Assembly: GCF_036850765.1 (NCBI RefSeq)
Contig: NC_089491.1
Location: forward strand, 89,932,740 to 89,996,739
Direction: 5' to 3'
Source of the DNA: Saccopteryx bilineata
Lineage: Eukaryota > Chordata > Mammalia > Chiroptera > Emballonuridae
Length of the DNA: 64,000 nucleotides
Shown: positions 12,105 to 22,845 of the stretch, in pieces
Numbering within the stretch: the first letter of the stretch is position 1
Layout of the letters: each line of letters starts with the position of its first letter
Notes under the pieces: generated by a model
Told to the model about the DNA's origin: nothing
The model's database searches: none
What the model saw: only the letters and a program-made list of their open reading frames with translations
Position numbers and translations under genes: made by a program

Positions 12105-14210
12105 TTATTTGGGAATTTATTTTTCCAGTTACAGTTTCAGGTGTATGACAGAATGATCACACATTATACACCTGATAAATCTAGCACCCATCTGATATCA
12201 TACATAGTTATTACAATGTTATCAACTATATGTCCTAGGACATATACATTGTAATAACTATGTATGCTGTACTTCATTTCCCTGTGACTATTTTTTAAAA
12301 TTTTATTTATAAAATTAAATTTAACAGGGTGAGATTGATCCATAAGAGTACATAGGTTCCAGGTGAATATTTCTATAGCATTTGAACTGTTGATTATGTT
12401 GTATACCATCGCCCAAAGTCAAATAATTATGTCACTGTATATTTGTCTCTCTTCACATCCTTCTCCCAACTCTTTCCCCACATCCACCTCCCCCCTGTTC
12501 CCCTTCTGCCCCGTAACCCTTTCACTTTCATCTATGTCCATGAGTCTCAGTTTAACATCCCACCTGTGTGTGAAATCATAAGTTCTTAACTTTTTCTCAT
12601 TTACTTATTTCACTCGGTATAATGTTCTCCAGGTCCATCCATGTTGTTGTGAATGGCACTATGAGATCATTTCTTATGGCTGAGTAATATTCCATTGTGT
12701 ATATGTACCACATCTTCATTATTTAATCCTCTATTGAGGGTCACTTTGGTTGTTTCCATGTCTTGGCCACTGTGAATAATGCTGTGATGAACATGGAGGT
12801 TCATGTGCCCTTTGACTATTTCTACAACTAGCAATCTGTTCTTAATCCCTTTCAGGTTACTATGCTGTCAGTGTAATGCTGTCTCACAAACTAATTGGGA
12901 AGTGTTCTCTTTTATTTTCTGGAAGAGTTTATGAAATAGTAGTAAATAATTGGTATTATTTTTTCTTTGAATACTTGACATATTTTATTAGTGAAACTAT
13001 TTGACTTGAATTTTTTGTGTTGCAAAATTTTTAAGTATGAATTTAATTTTTAAAATACATACATGACCTAGGATGATCTATTTTTTTTTAGTGAGTTTTA
13101 GTAGGCTGTATCGTTTAAGGAAATTGTCTGTTTTGTCTAAATTGTTAAATTTATGCACATTAACCTATTTGTAATGTTTTCTTATTTCTTAACACCGATA
13201 AGAGTCTTTGTAGTGTCCTCTCTTTTATTTCTAATATTATTATTTTGTGTCTTTATTTTTGGCAACAGATTTACCAATTTAATTGAGTTTTTTTTTCAAA
13301 AACCAACTTTTGATTTCATTGATTACTGTAGTTTTTCCTTTCCTATTTTATAGATTTCTACTCTATTATTATTTCCTTCTGTCTACTTACTCTCGGTTTG
13401 ACTTGTCATTTTCTATTTCTTTAGGAGAAATCTTAGATCCTTTTTTCTTAATGGAAGTATTTAATATTATACAGTTTACTTGAAGCATTGCTTTAACTGC
13501 ATCCCATAAATTTTGATATTGTATTTTACTTTTTATTCAATTCAAAATATTTTTTAATTTCCCTTGTAATTTTGTTTTTCATCTATGGGTTGTTTTGAAG
13601 TGGGTTGTTTGACTTTAACATATATAAGGACTTTACAGAAATCTTTCTGTTATTGATTTCTAGCTTAATTCTATTGTTGTCAGAGAACCTATTTGTCAGA
13701 TTTGAATTCTTTTTAAGTATGTTGTGGTTTGTTTTGTGGACCAGAATATAATCTCTTTTGGTGACTATTTCATGTGGACTTGAAAATCATCTACATTCTT
13801 CCTTCATTGGAAGTATTCTGTAAATGGCAGTAACATCAAATTAGTTGATAATCTTGTTCAGATCTTTAATCTTATTGATTTCTTATCAACTTGCACTACT
13901 GATCAATGAGGAAAATGTGATGAAGTCTCCCAATAAAACTGGATTTTTTCTGTTTCTCTTCTGTCAGTGTTTGCTTTGTGTATTTTCAAGCTCTGCTATA
14001 GGTGCATAGAAATTTAGGATTATTGCATCTTCTTGGAGAATTGACTCATATTTGTATTATACTTTTTTATCTGTGGCAATGTTTCTTGTTCTAGAGAATG
14101 TTGATTGTTTTTGTGGTTGTTGTTTTAGTGGGATATCAACCTGTTGATTTTCAAATCACACATTTTCTTTCACATTCTCTGGGAGGTACTTCCAATTTTA
14201 GTTCTTTGTT
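12105..14210 (-). repeat. Old L1 (3' UTR and degenerate ORF2), reverse, split
   Basis: 12105-12293 matches the antisense 3' UTR of a mid-age mammalian L1 (gatcacacattatacacctg, then 'tgctgtacttcatttccctg'). After an inserted younger fragment, 12822-14210 resumes as antisense L1 ORF2: 'gcatcccataaattttgata', 'aaccaacttttgatttcatt' and 'tctattgttgtcagagaac' are hallmark phrases of antisense ORF2 in old families. Many stops and indels make it non-coding. It is the same orientation class as the other old L1 at 18636. Confidence 0.8.
12285..12821 (-). mobile_element. Nested 5'-truncated L1 3' fragment, reverse
   Basis: About 12294-12812 is an L1 3' end in reverse: 'tttatttataaaattaaatt', a C-rich tract near 12480, then antisense ORF2 end phrases (ggctgagtaatattccattg, tgtttccatgtcttggccac). 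The short direct repeat tgactattt at 12285-12293 and 12813-12821 looks like its target-site duplication within the older L1. It is intermediate in age: recognisably related to the young copies but diverged. Confidence 0.75.
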
Positions 14211-15315
14211 ATGCTGGTTTGGGTCTGTCCTGCGTGTGCACTTCAGATGTTCTGTGATGTGAGTTGTGCTTAGAATCTTCTCTTCATCTTAAATCCTTTC
14301 TTGAATGTCTTGGATCGCTCACACACATGCAAGCTCATGGGTCAGCCTGAGACTGGGTGTGTTCATCTTCAAAATAAGAATAGCTTCAACTTCTCTTTTA
14401 AATTCCCCCATTTTCTCCAACCTGCCAAGCCCTTTATCACATTCTTCTGGCCAGATCCATGGTGCTTCTACTGAGGTTTTGGCCACCTGAGGTACTACTT
14501 AACCATGAAGGAGTTTCCTTTTCCAACTTCTGACTTTTCTCCACAGTTTGCTGTCCTTTGTTTGCTTTTCAGAATCTTCAGGTAGCAACTTTCTCTATTT
14601 TGTTAGGTAGTTTTACTTGTAATCAAAGGATAATATAGACTGTAGTGGGGTTTTCCTACCATGCTGAGAGAGAACCTCTACTTCCTTTTGAAAAGCATCT
14701 GAAGCAGGCTGGAAATAATTTCTTGTCATAGGATTGTCAAGAAAATGGAGAATACTTCTGGATTTGGGGAGGATGGAGAAAAATAATAGTCACAGGGGCT
14801 ATGAAAAGCCTTAGAAGCAAGGGAGTAGAAAAGACTCAGGCTGAGCTTTGTCTTTAACTGCTTTTCCTTTTTATTCTCTCAGCTCTAAGAAATTTACTGA
14901 TTTTTGCCTGTGAAACTATTCAAAGAAACTCTGAGCCCTGTATTTTCACAAAGGATATCAATATATTCTTCCAAAGAGTTTGTTGCCCAAATTTGAAATT
15001 GTTCATTCAATTGTTATATTGCCCCTTCAGGACCACACTTTCATCTTCTCCTGGAAATTGATTTTTCTCTTCTTATTTTGTCATGTGAGAATACTAAGTA
15101 TATTACAACCTTAGAATTTTCACACATATTTAAAAAACTGTTCACAATGTGAGAGGGTCTTGCATAGACTTGTCTGTATCAATGTGTATAACCATCCAGC
15201 TGCCTTTGAAATTGTGAGGACAAGCTATGTTCCTCATTAAATGTGCAGACTGATATCTAAAGAAAGTGAAAATCTTCTACGGATATTTTACAGACTTTGA
15301 ATTTTTCTGTATTTA
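14211..15315. other. Unassigned DNA
   Basis: No gene or clear repeat recognised. 14211-14680 may be further decayed L1 continuing from the preceding element, but I cannot follow it with confidence. Confidence 0.35.
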
Positions 15316-15317
15316 AA

Positions 15318-15535
15318 ACAGTGTGGTGATTGCCGGGGGTGAGTGTGGGGGTGGTAGAAAAGGGTACAAGGAAGATAAATGGTGATGGCTGAAGGCTGGA
15401 CTTGGGATGGGTGAACACACAATAGGGTGTACAATGTGCTGTAGAACTGGGCACCTGAAACCTGTATAATTATGGTAACCAATGTCACTACAATAAGTCT
15501 AATTTAAAAAAATAAGTAAATAAAATTACACAGCT
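15318..15535 (+). repeat. L1 3' UTR fragment with A-rich tail
   Basis: The phrases 'aacagtgtggtgattgccgg', 'ggatgggtgaacacacaata', 'gggcacctgaaacctgtata' and 'aaccaatgtcactacaataa' followed by an A-rich tail are a typical L1 3' terminus. A related 3' end occurs at 63560-63672. Confidence 0.7.
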
Positions 15536-16480
15536 TTTTAATTTAGTAATTTGATCCCAAAATAATAATAAACCTGTAAGAAAAGCAAGATTAAAAAAAA
15601 CCTTAAGAATCTCTTAAAGGATTAGTATATTGATTTTATCAAATTAAACTTTAAAAAATAACAATAGAAAGTAACTTTGCCCTAACATCTAAGTTTATGC
15701 ATGCAAATGAACATAATTTTTCTAGCTGTAATTATAATATTTGCTTACAGAAATACATATAACCATTTAAAATTAGTGAGGAACTAGTTGAAATTTTTTA
15801 TTTATATGTTAATGTTTTTTGAATAAACAAATCTAAATGTTTTGACTCAAAACACTTACTTGCACAAATCCTGCATATATCAAAATTAGAATGACAGTCT
15901 CTAGACTGGTTTTGGAATGGAAACACACAGTGATCTATATTTTCAAATTTAGTGTTGCCATATTTAAATCTATGCTTTATTTGGAACTTTTGCCCTCACT
16001 TCTTTTGATTCTCAACTTTCAAAATGTAGGCTGCTCACATTTTTCTTTTCTTTCAGTGAAATAATTGAAATGTTCGAAGTAGAAAATTCTAAAATAAGTA
16101 TGACGGCATTTCCGTAGTATCATTCATGAAATGGGCTTGTGCAAACATCGTACAAATGGAACCCATGGACAGAAGAAGGAGTGACGATGCACGGGTCTCC
16201 TATTCTCCACTAATAGTATGTCTGGACTCAGCTGGCCACATCCTGGGAATAAGATCAAGGAACAGACCCCACCCCTTTGCTGTACACTTTTATAGAGAAA
16301 GTGTGAGGACTACCTTGCTGCTGGAGACATCGATTGAGATAGACTGCTACATTGTCTGGGCTTTCGTGCCAGTTGTTTATAGGATTTTTTGGAGACTTTG
16401 GGGGAAATTGAGCTCATGTCCAGCCCCACTTTCTAGGAGAAAAATAGTCCATCATCTCAGCTAGCTGGTTGCCAAGAGAT
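15536..16480. other. Unassigned DNA
   Basis: AT-rich sequence without a recognised repeat. The 112-codon frame at 16126-16464 (plus) shows no domain and no coding-like composition, and I treat it as chance. Confidence 0.35.
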
Positions 16481-16738
16481 CTAGAAAGAGCTTTTTTTTT
16501 TTTTTTTTTTTTTTTAATGTTATTTTATTTATTTTTTTTAAATTTTTTTTTATTTATTTATTTTTAGAGAGGAGAGGGAGAGACAGAGAGAGAGAGAGAA
16601 GGGGGGAGGAGCTGGAAGCATCAACTCCCATATGTACCTTGACCAGGCAAGCCCAGGGTTTTGAACCAGCGACCTCAGCATTTCCAGGTCGATGCTTTAT
16701 CCACTGCGCCACCACAGGTCAGGCTAGAAAGAGCTTTT
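16481..16738 (-). mobile_element. Bat tRNA-derived SINE, reverse, with 15-bp TSD
   Basis: The body at 16496-16723 is the same subfamily as 4108-4316: poly(T) at left, GA-rich tract, 'tcaactcccatatgtacctt', and tRNA-like head at the right ending 'gccaccacaggtcaggc'. The TSD ctagaaagagctttt is perfect at 16481-16495 and 16724-16738. Confidence 0.93.
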
Positions 16739-16837
16739 AAGGGACTTTCGATATTCCTATTTATCCTCCCATATCTATTTTTAATACACTTTAATATTTG
16801 GATAATTCTAGATTTATAGATAAGTTGCAAAGATAAT

Positions 16838-17180
16838 TGTTATAAACTAAATATTTTTGACATCCAAAATTCATATGTTGAATCCTAATTCAATGTGATG
16901 GTATTTGCAGGTGGGACTTTGTGAAGTAATTAGGTGAATGAAATTAGTACCCATATAAAAAAGACCCTAAAGAGTTCTCTAGTCCCTTCCACCATGTGAA
17001 GACACAGCAAAGAGACAGCCATCTATAAACCAAGAAGTGGGCTCTCACCAGACACTATCTGTTGGCACCTTGATCTTGGACTTCTCAGTCTCCAGAATTG
17101 TAAGAAATACATTTCCGTTTTTTAAGTCATCCCCATCTATGATATTTTTATTATAGCATCTTTAACAGACTCAGATAATA
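16838..17180 (+). mobile_element. ERVL-MaLR-type solo LTR
   Basis: The sequence follows the layout of MaLR LTRs (MLT/MST class): 'aaaattcatatgttgaatcc' near the start, 'gtaattaggtgaatgaaatt', 'ccaccatgtgaagacacagc', 'ccttgatcttggacttctca', 'tccagaattgtaagaaat', and a terminal 'atagcatctttaacagactc'. No internal viral sequence is present, so this is a solo LTR. The exact ends and subfamily are uncertain. It is old and diverged. Confidence 0.8.
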
Positions 17181-17214
17181 TTGAGAACAGTGATTTTTTT
17201 TTTAGAGGGGGACT

Positions 17215-17519
17215 CTTTTGATCTCTATTTTACTTTTTAAAACTTTTTTAATTTATTGTATTGACATGGTTTCAAATGACCCATTCAATATAATGCTCTC
17301 AGCCCACCCCATCATGCCCGCCATTCCTCATGCAAAGTCTCTTTCATTCCCATTTCCCCCCTTCACCCCATGTCTCTCGACTTCCACCCCCTTTTCCTTC
17401 TGGACTTGCTGCCCTGTTGTCTGTATCTCTGTGTTATGTATATATACCTTAGCTGATCCCTTTACCTTCTCTGATCCCATCCCCTCATCCACCTTTCTTC
17501 TGACAGCTATCCATTGGAA
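17215..17519 (-). repeat. L1 3' end fragment, reverse
   Basis: It opens with 'ttaatttattgtattgacat' and 'ttcaatataatgctctcagc', followed by a C-rich/pyrimidine tract with 'cttgctgccctgttgtctgt'. This matches the general form of an antisense L1 3' UTR. It is truncated where the hAT-like element at 17520 begins. Confidence 0.6.
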
Positions 17520-17779
17520 CAGTAATTTTCAACCTTTTTCATCTCATGCCACACATAAACTAATTACTAAAATTCTGTGGCACACCAAAAAATATATTTT
17601 TTTGCTGATCTGACAAAAATTAGGTATAATTTTGATTCATTCACACTGGATGACTATTATTGTGTTGGCTGTTATTATCATTTTATTGTACAATCTAAGG
17701 GAAAAGAGGTCAGTACCCCTAAGTAGTCAGTTATTGCATGTTTTAAAAATTCTTGTGGCACACCAGTTGAAAATTGCTG
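17520..17779. mobile_element. Small non-autonomous hAT-like DNA transposon
   Basis: Ends are imperfect terminal inverted repeats: CAGTAATTTTCAACC at 17520 and the complement of CAGCAATTTTCAACT at 17779. Both ends also carry subterminal 'tgccacac'/'gtggcacacc' motifs. CAG-starting ends with a TCAAC core are hAT-like. The immediate 8-bp flanks (cattggaa and gtacggag) do not match well, so the TSD is decayed or the ends are slightly off. It is only 260 bp and has no transposase. Confidence 0.7.
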
Positions 17780-18635
17780 GTACGGAGAGTTCCTATGCAT
17801 TCTTTATTCAGTTTCCCTAAATATTATTACTATGGTACACTTGTAAAAACTAAAAAATTAATTTCTATTAACTGGACTTTAGACTTTATTCAGATTTTTG
17901 TCAGTTTTCTACTGTCTTATTTCCATTTCAAGATCCAGTCCAAGATACCATATTACCATTTAGTTTGTATGTCTTTTTAAGATGGAAGGATTAATACTAT
18001 GGCTTTCTGTCACTGAGAAATTTCTGATCATAATATTTTTGAATAAAGTCATAAGCAAAACTGTGTGTAAAAGTGAACTGATTGGGAAATTCAGTAAGGA
18101 GTATGCTGTGTTGACACTTCTTTTTAAAGTTTTATTCACTGCGGGTAGCAGGTCTTGATCAGAATTATTGGAGGTCAGGGACTTATCTTTATATTATCCA
18201 TCTTACTTAGCACACTGTCTTGTACACCAGAGACATGCAGAACCTGTGGTAAAGTTAATGAACCAATGAATGTCACGCCCTGAAGCTTACTCATCATAAC
18301 CTAGTCGAATGTTTCAGCAGAGCGGTGCTACTTTATTTTTAGAGTTCAGATGGTGTCCTGATGAACTTTTAGTTTTATAGCACTATAAATTCCTACAGAA
18401 AAAATAGAAAATAGTGTGTCCTATTTTTTCAAAGCAAAACTAGTAAGTAAAATTGTAAGTTGGCCATTACTCATACATAATATAGAATCTGATGTCCAAT
18501 TCCATTTACCACCATTTTTTTCTTTTCATTTTTTGAAGAAAAATGAATTTATTCAGTGAGATTTCAAGAAGTTAGATATTCAGGAAGTTTTACTTGGTCT
18601 TTCTAGTTTAAAATAGTTATTTATCTTAAAAAATT
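17780..18635. other. Unassigned AT-rich DNA
   Basis: I see no gene, RNA or clear repeat here. Confidence 0.4.
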
Positions 18636-18693
18636 TTCAATTAAAGTTGATGTAAAATATTATATTAGTTTCAGGTGAACAGTTCAGTGAGTA

Positions 18694-19041
18694 AACATTT
18701 ATTGGCTCCAGCCCATTCGCTCAGCAGTAGAGCGTTGGCCTGGTGTGTGGAAGTGCTGAGTTCGTTTCCCAGTCAGGGCACACAGGAGAAGCGATCATCT
18801 GCTTCTTCACTCCTCCCCATTCTATCTCTCCTCCACTCCCACAGCCATGGCTCCATGGCCTCACCTCAGGTGCTGAAATAGCTCAGTTGATAAGTAACAG
18901 AGCAGTGGCCCCAGATGGGCAGAGCATCACCCTGTAGGGAGCTTGACGGGTGGATTTCAGTCAGGGTGCACGCGAGAGTCTAATTTTGCTTCCCTCCCTC
19001 CCTCCTCTCACTTAATAAAAAAAAGAAAAAAGAACATTTAT
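18694..19041 (+). mobile_element. Bat Ves-type SINE with TSD
   Basis: The body is about 18703-19032, with tRNA-like head (cattcgctcagcagtagagc), box B-like 'gagttcgtttccc', a 'cacacaggagaagcgatcat' segment and an A-rich tail. The TSD aacatttat lies at 18694-18702 and 19033-19041. Numerous substitutions make it older than the 2634 copy. Confidence 0.88.
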
Positions 19042-19099
19042 GTAACTTATAACATGATCACTTGGATAAGTCTAGTACCCATCTGACACCATACCTGGT

Positions 19100-19114
19100 T
19101 ACTACAATACTATT
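19100..19114. repeat. Left target-site duplication of the L1 A-B insertion
   Basis: The 15-bp sequence tactacaatactatt is repeated exactly at 30384-30398. It is the only direct repeat bracketing the A-B tandem; the A/B junction at 22563 has no matching copy beyond the 5' end of B. Confidence 0.88.
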
Positions 19115-19276
19115 TTTTTTTTTAATAAATTTTTATTAATGGTAATGGGATGACAATAAATCAGGGTACATATATTCAAAGAAAACATGTCTAGGTTATT
19201 TTGTCATCAAATTATGTTGCAAACCCCTCGCCCAAAGTCAGATTGTCCTCCGTCACCCTCTATCTAGTTCTCTGTG

Positions 19277-19340
19277 CCCCTCCCCCTCCCCCTAACTCTC
19301 TCCCTCCCTCCTTCCCATGTCCTCCCTCCCCCCCCACCCT
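19277..19340 (-). other. L1 3' UTR G-rich tract (C-rich on plus)
   Basis: Plus-strand runs of C (tccccctccccct and later cccccccacc) mean several G-runs on the L1 RNA strand, the polypurine tract typical of L1 3' UTRs. Equivalent tracts occur at about 22739-22800, 32528-32588, 47426-47488 and, on plus, 60909-60970. Confidence 0.75.
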
Positions 19341-19382
19341 TGGTAACCACCACACTCTTGTCCATGTCTCTTAGTCTCATTT

Positions 19383-22300
19383 TTATGTTCCACCAATGTA
19401 TGGAATCATGTAGTTCTTGTTTTTTTCTGATTTGCTTATTTCACTCCTTATAATGTTATCAAGATCCCACCATTTTGCTGTAAATGATCTGATGTCATCA
19501 TTTCTTATGGCTGAGTAGTATTCCATAGTGTATATGTGCCACATCTTCTTTATCCAGTCTTCTATTGAAGGGCTTTTTGGTTGTTTCCATATCTTGGCCA
19601 CTGTGAACAGTGCTGCAATGAACATGGGGCTACATGTGTCTTCACGTATCAATGTTTCTGAGGTTTTGGGGTATATACCCAGTAGAGGAATTGCTGGGTC
19701 ATAAGGTAGTTCTATTTGCAGTTTTTTGAGGAACCACCATACTTTCCTCCATAATGGTTGTACTACTTTACATTCCCACCAACAGTGAATGAGGGTTCCT
19801 TTTTCTCCACAGCCTCTCCAACATTTGCTATTACCCGTCTTGTTGATAATAGCTAATCTAACAGGGGTGAGGTGGTATCTCATTGTAGTTTTGATTTGCA
19901 TTTCTCTAATAACTAATGAAGCTGAGCATCTTTTCATATATCTGTTGGCCATTTGTATCTCTTCCTGGGAGAAGTGTCTGTTCATGTCCTCTTCCCATTT
20001 TTTTATTGGATTGCTTGTTTGTTTGTAGTTGAGTTTTATGAGTTCTTTGTAAATTTTGGATATTAGGCCCTTATCTGAGCTGTCGTTTGAAAATATCAGT
20101 TCCCATATAGTTGGCTGTCTGTTTATTTTGATATCAGTTCCTCTTGCTGAGCAAAACCTTTTAATTCTGATGTAGTCCCATTCATTTATCTTTGCCTTCA
20201 CTTCTCTTGCCATTGGAGTCAAGTTCATAAAATGTTCTTTAAAACCCAGGTCCATGATTTTAGTAACTATGTCTTCTTCTATGTACTTTATTGTTTCAGG
20301 TCTTATATTTAGGTCTTTGATCCATTTTGAATTAATTTTAGTACACGGGGACAGGCTGTAGTCGAGTTTCATTCTTTTGCATGTGGCTTTCCAGTTTTCC
20401 CAACACCATTTGTTGAAGAGGCTTTCTTTTCTCCATTGTGTGTTGTTGGCCCCTTTATCAAAGATTATTTGACCATATATATGTGGTTTTATTTCTGGGC
20501 TTTCTATTCTGTTCCATTGGTCTGAGTGTCTATTTTTCTGCCAATACCATGCTGTTTTGATTATCGTGGCCCTATAATATAGTTTAAAGTCAGGTATTGT
20601 AATGCCCCCAGCTTCATTCTTTTTCCTTAAAATTGTTTTGGCTATTCGGGGTTTTTTATAGTTCCATATAAATCTGATGATTTTTTGTTCCATTTCTTTA
20701 AAGAATCTCATAGGGATTTTGATGGGAATTGCATTAAATTTGTATATTGCTTTGGGTAATATGGCCATTTTGATTATATTTATTCTTCCTATCCAAGAAC
20801 AAGGAATATTTTTCCATCTCATTGTATCTTTTTCGATTTCCCTTAACAATGCTTTGTAATTTTCATTATATAGGTCCTTTACGTTCTTTGTTATGTTTAT
20901 TCCTAGGTATTTTATTTTTTTTGTTGCAATCGTGAAGGGGATTATTTTTTTGAGTTCGTTTTCTAATATTTCATTGTTGGCATATAGAAAGGCTATGGAC
21001 TTTTGTATGTTAATTTTGTATCCTGCAACCTTACTGTATTGGTTTATTGTTTCTAATAATCTTTTTGTGGAGTCCTTCGGGTTTTCGATGTATAGGATCA
21101 TATCATCAGCAAAAAGTGATAGCTTTACTTCTTCTTTTCCAATATGGATGCCTTTTATTTCTTTGTCTTGTCTGATTGCTCTGGCCAGAACTTCTAGCAC
21201 CACGTTGAATAAGAGTGGAGAGAGTGGACAACCCTGTCTTGTTCCTGATTTAAGGTAGAAAGTCCTCAGTTTTATGCCGTTTAATAGGATGTTGGCTGAT
21301 GGTTTATCATATATGGCCTTTATCATGTTGAGATATTTTCCTTCTATACCCATTTTGTTGAGAGTCTTAAACATAAAATTGTGTTGTATTTTATCAAAAG
21401 CCTTTTCTGCATCTATTGATAAGATCATGTGGTTTTTGTTCTTTGTTTTGTTGATATGGTGTATTACGTTAACCGTTTTGCATATGTTGAACCATCCTTG
21501 AGATTCTGGGATGAATCCCACTTGATCATGATGTATTATTTTTTTAATATGTTGTTGTATTCGGTTTGCCAGTATTTTGTTTAGTATTTTAGCATCTGTA
21601 TTCATTAGAGATATTGGTCTGTAGTTTTCTTTCTTTGTGCCATCCTTGCCAGGTTTTGGTATGAGGGTTATGTTGGCCTCATAAAATGTGTTTGGAAGTA
21701 TTGCTTCTTCTTCAATTTTTTGGAAGACTTTGAGTAGAATAGGAACCAAGTCTTCTTTGAATGTTTGATAGAATTCACTAGTATAACCGTCTGGGCCTGG
21801 ACTTTTATTTTTGGGGAGATTTTTAATAGTTTTTTCTATTTCCTCCCTGCTGATTGGTCTGTTTAGGCTTTCTGCTTCTTCATGACTCAGTCTAGGAAGG
21901 TTGTATTGTTCTAGGAATTTATCCATTTCTTCTAGATTGTTGTATTTGGTGGCATATAATTTTTCATAGTATTCTACAATAATTCTTTGTATTTCTATGA
22001 TGTCTGTGGTGATCTCTCCTCTTTCATTTTGGATTTTATTTATTTGAGTCCTGTGTCTTTTTTCCTTGGTGAGTCTTGCCAAGGGTTTGTCAATTTTGTT
22101 GATCTTTTCAAAGAACCAGCTCCTTGTTTTATTGATTTTTTCTATAGTTTTTCTGTTCTCTATTTCATTTATTTCTGCTCTGATTTTTATTATCTCCTTT
22201 CTTCGGCTGGTTTTGGGTTGTCTTTGTTCTTCTTTTTCTAGTTCCTTAAGGTGTGAAGTTAAGTGGTTTACTTCGGCTCTCTCTTGTTTGTTCATATAGG

Positions 22301-22514
22301 CCTGAAGTGATATGAACTTTCCTCTTATTACTGCTTTTGCTGCATCCCAGAGATTCTGATATGTCGTATTTTCATTTTCATTTGTCTGTATATATCTTTT
22401 GATTTCTGCACTTATTTCTTCTTTGACCCATTCATTTTTTAGAAGTATGTTGTTTAGTTTCCACATTTTTGTGGGTTTTTCCCCCTCTTTTTTGCAGTTG
22501 AATTCTAGTTTCAA
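19383..22514 (-). pseudogene. L1-ORF2: L1 ORF2 (reverse transcriptase), N-terminally truncated but otherwise open
   Basis: An open frame of 1,043 codons from an internal ATG, out of a full length near 1,275. About the first 215 residues, most of the apurinic-type endonuclease, are missing. The reverse transcriptase domain is intact, with the YRPISL motif, the FADD active site (near 21103-21114) and '[14 protein letters not shown]'. The C-terminal zinc-knuckle-like pattern CX3CX7HX4C is present in [18 protein letters not shown]. The protein ends MIPYIGGT before TAA at 19383. In this family ORF2 nicks DNA and reverse transcribes its own RNA at the nick. Without the endonuclease and a promoter this copy should be inert. 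No stop or frameshift is seen. Confidence 0.93.
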
Positions 22515-22845
22515 GGCTTTATGATCAGAAAATATGCTTGGTACAATTTCAATTTTTCTAAATTTTTTTTTTTTTTTTTTTTTAATAAATTTTTATTAAT
22601 GGTAATGGGATGACATTAATAAATCTGGGTACATATATTCAAAGAAAACATGTCTAGGTTATTTTGTCATCAAATTATGTTGCAAACCCCTCGCCCAAAG
22701 TCAGATTGTCCTCCGTCACCCTCTATCTAGTTCTCCGTGCCCCTCCCCCTCCCCCTAACTCTCTCCCTCCCTTCCTCCCATGTCCTCCCTCCCCCCCCAC
22801 CCTTGGTAACCACCACACTCTTGTCCATGACTCTTAGTCTCATTT

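Larger units (their letters stand above)
19115..22565 (-). mobile_element. Young L1 copy A, 5'-truncated in ORF2
   Basis: Reverse-oriented L1: T-run at 19113-19123 (the poly(A) tail), 3' UTR with a C-rich plus-strand tract at 19277-19340, then ORF2. It stops at 22565, inside the endonuclease region (equivalent to 26029 in copy B), where it abuts the poly(T) of copy B with no intervening host DNA. The normal 5' part is absent. It is nearly identical to copies B-E over shared sequence, so it is young. Confidence 0.92.

Noticed and set aside
16126..16464. 112-codon plus-strand frame
   Set aside because: No domain, no conserved context and composition like surrounding DNA; treated as chance.
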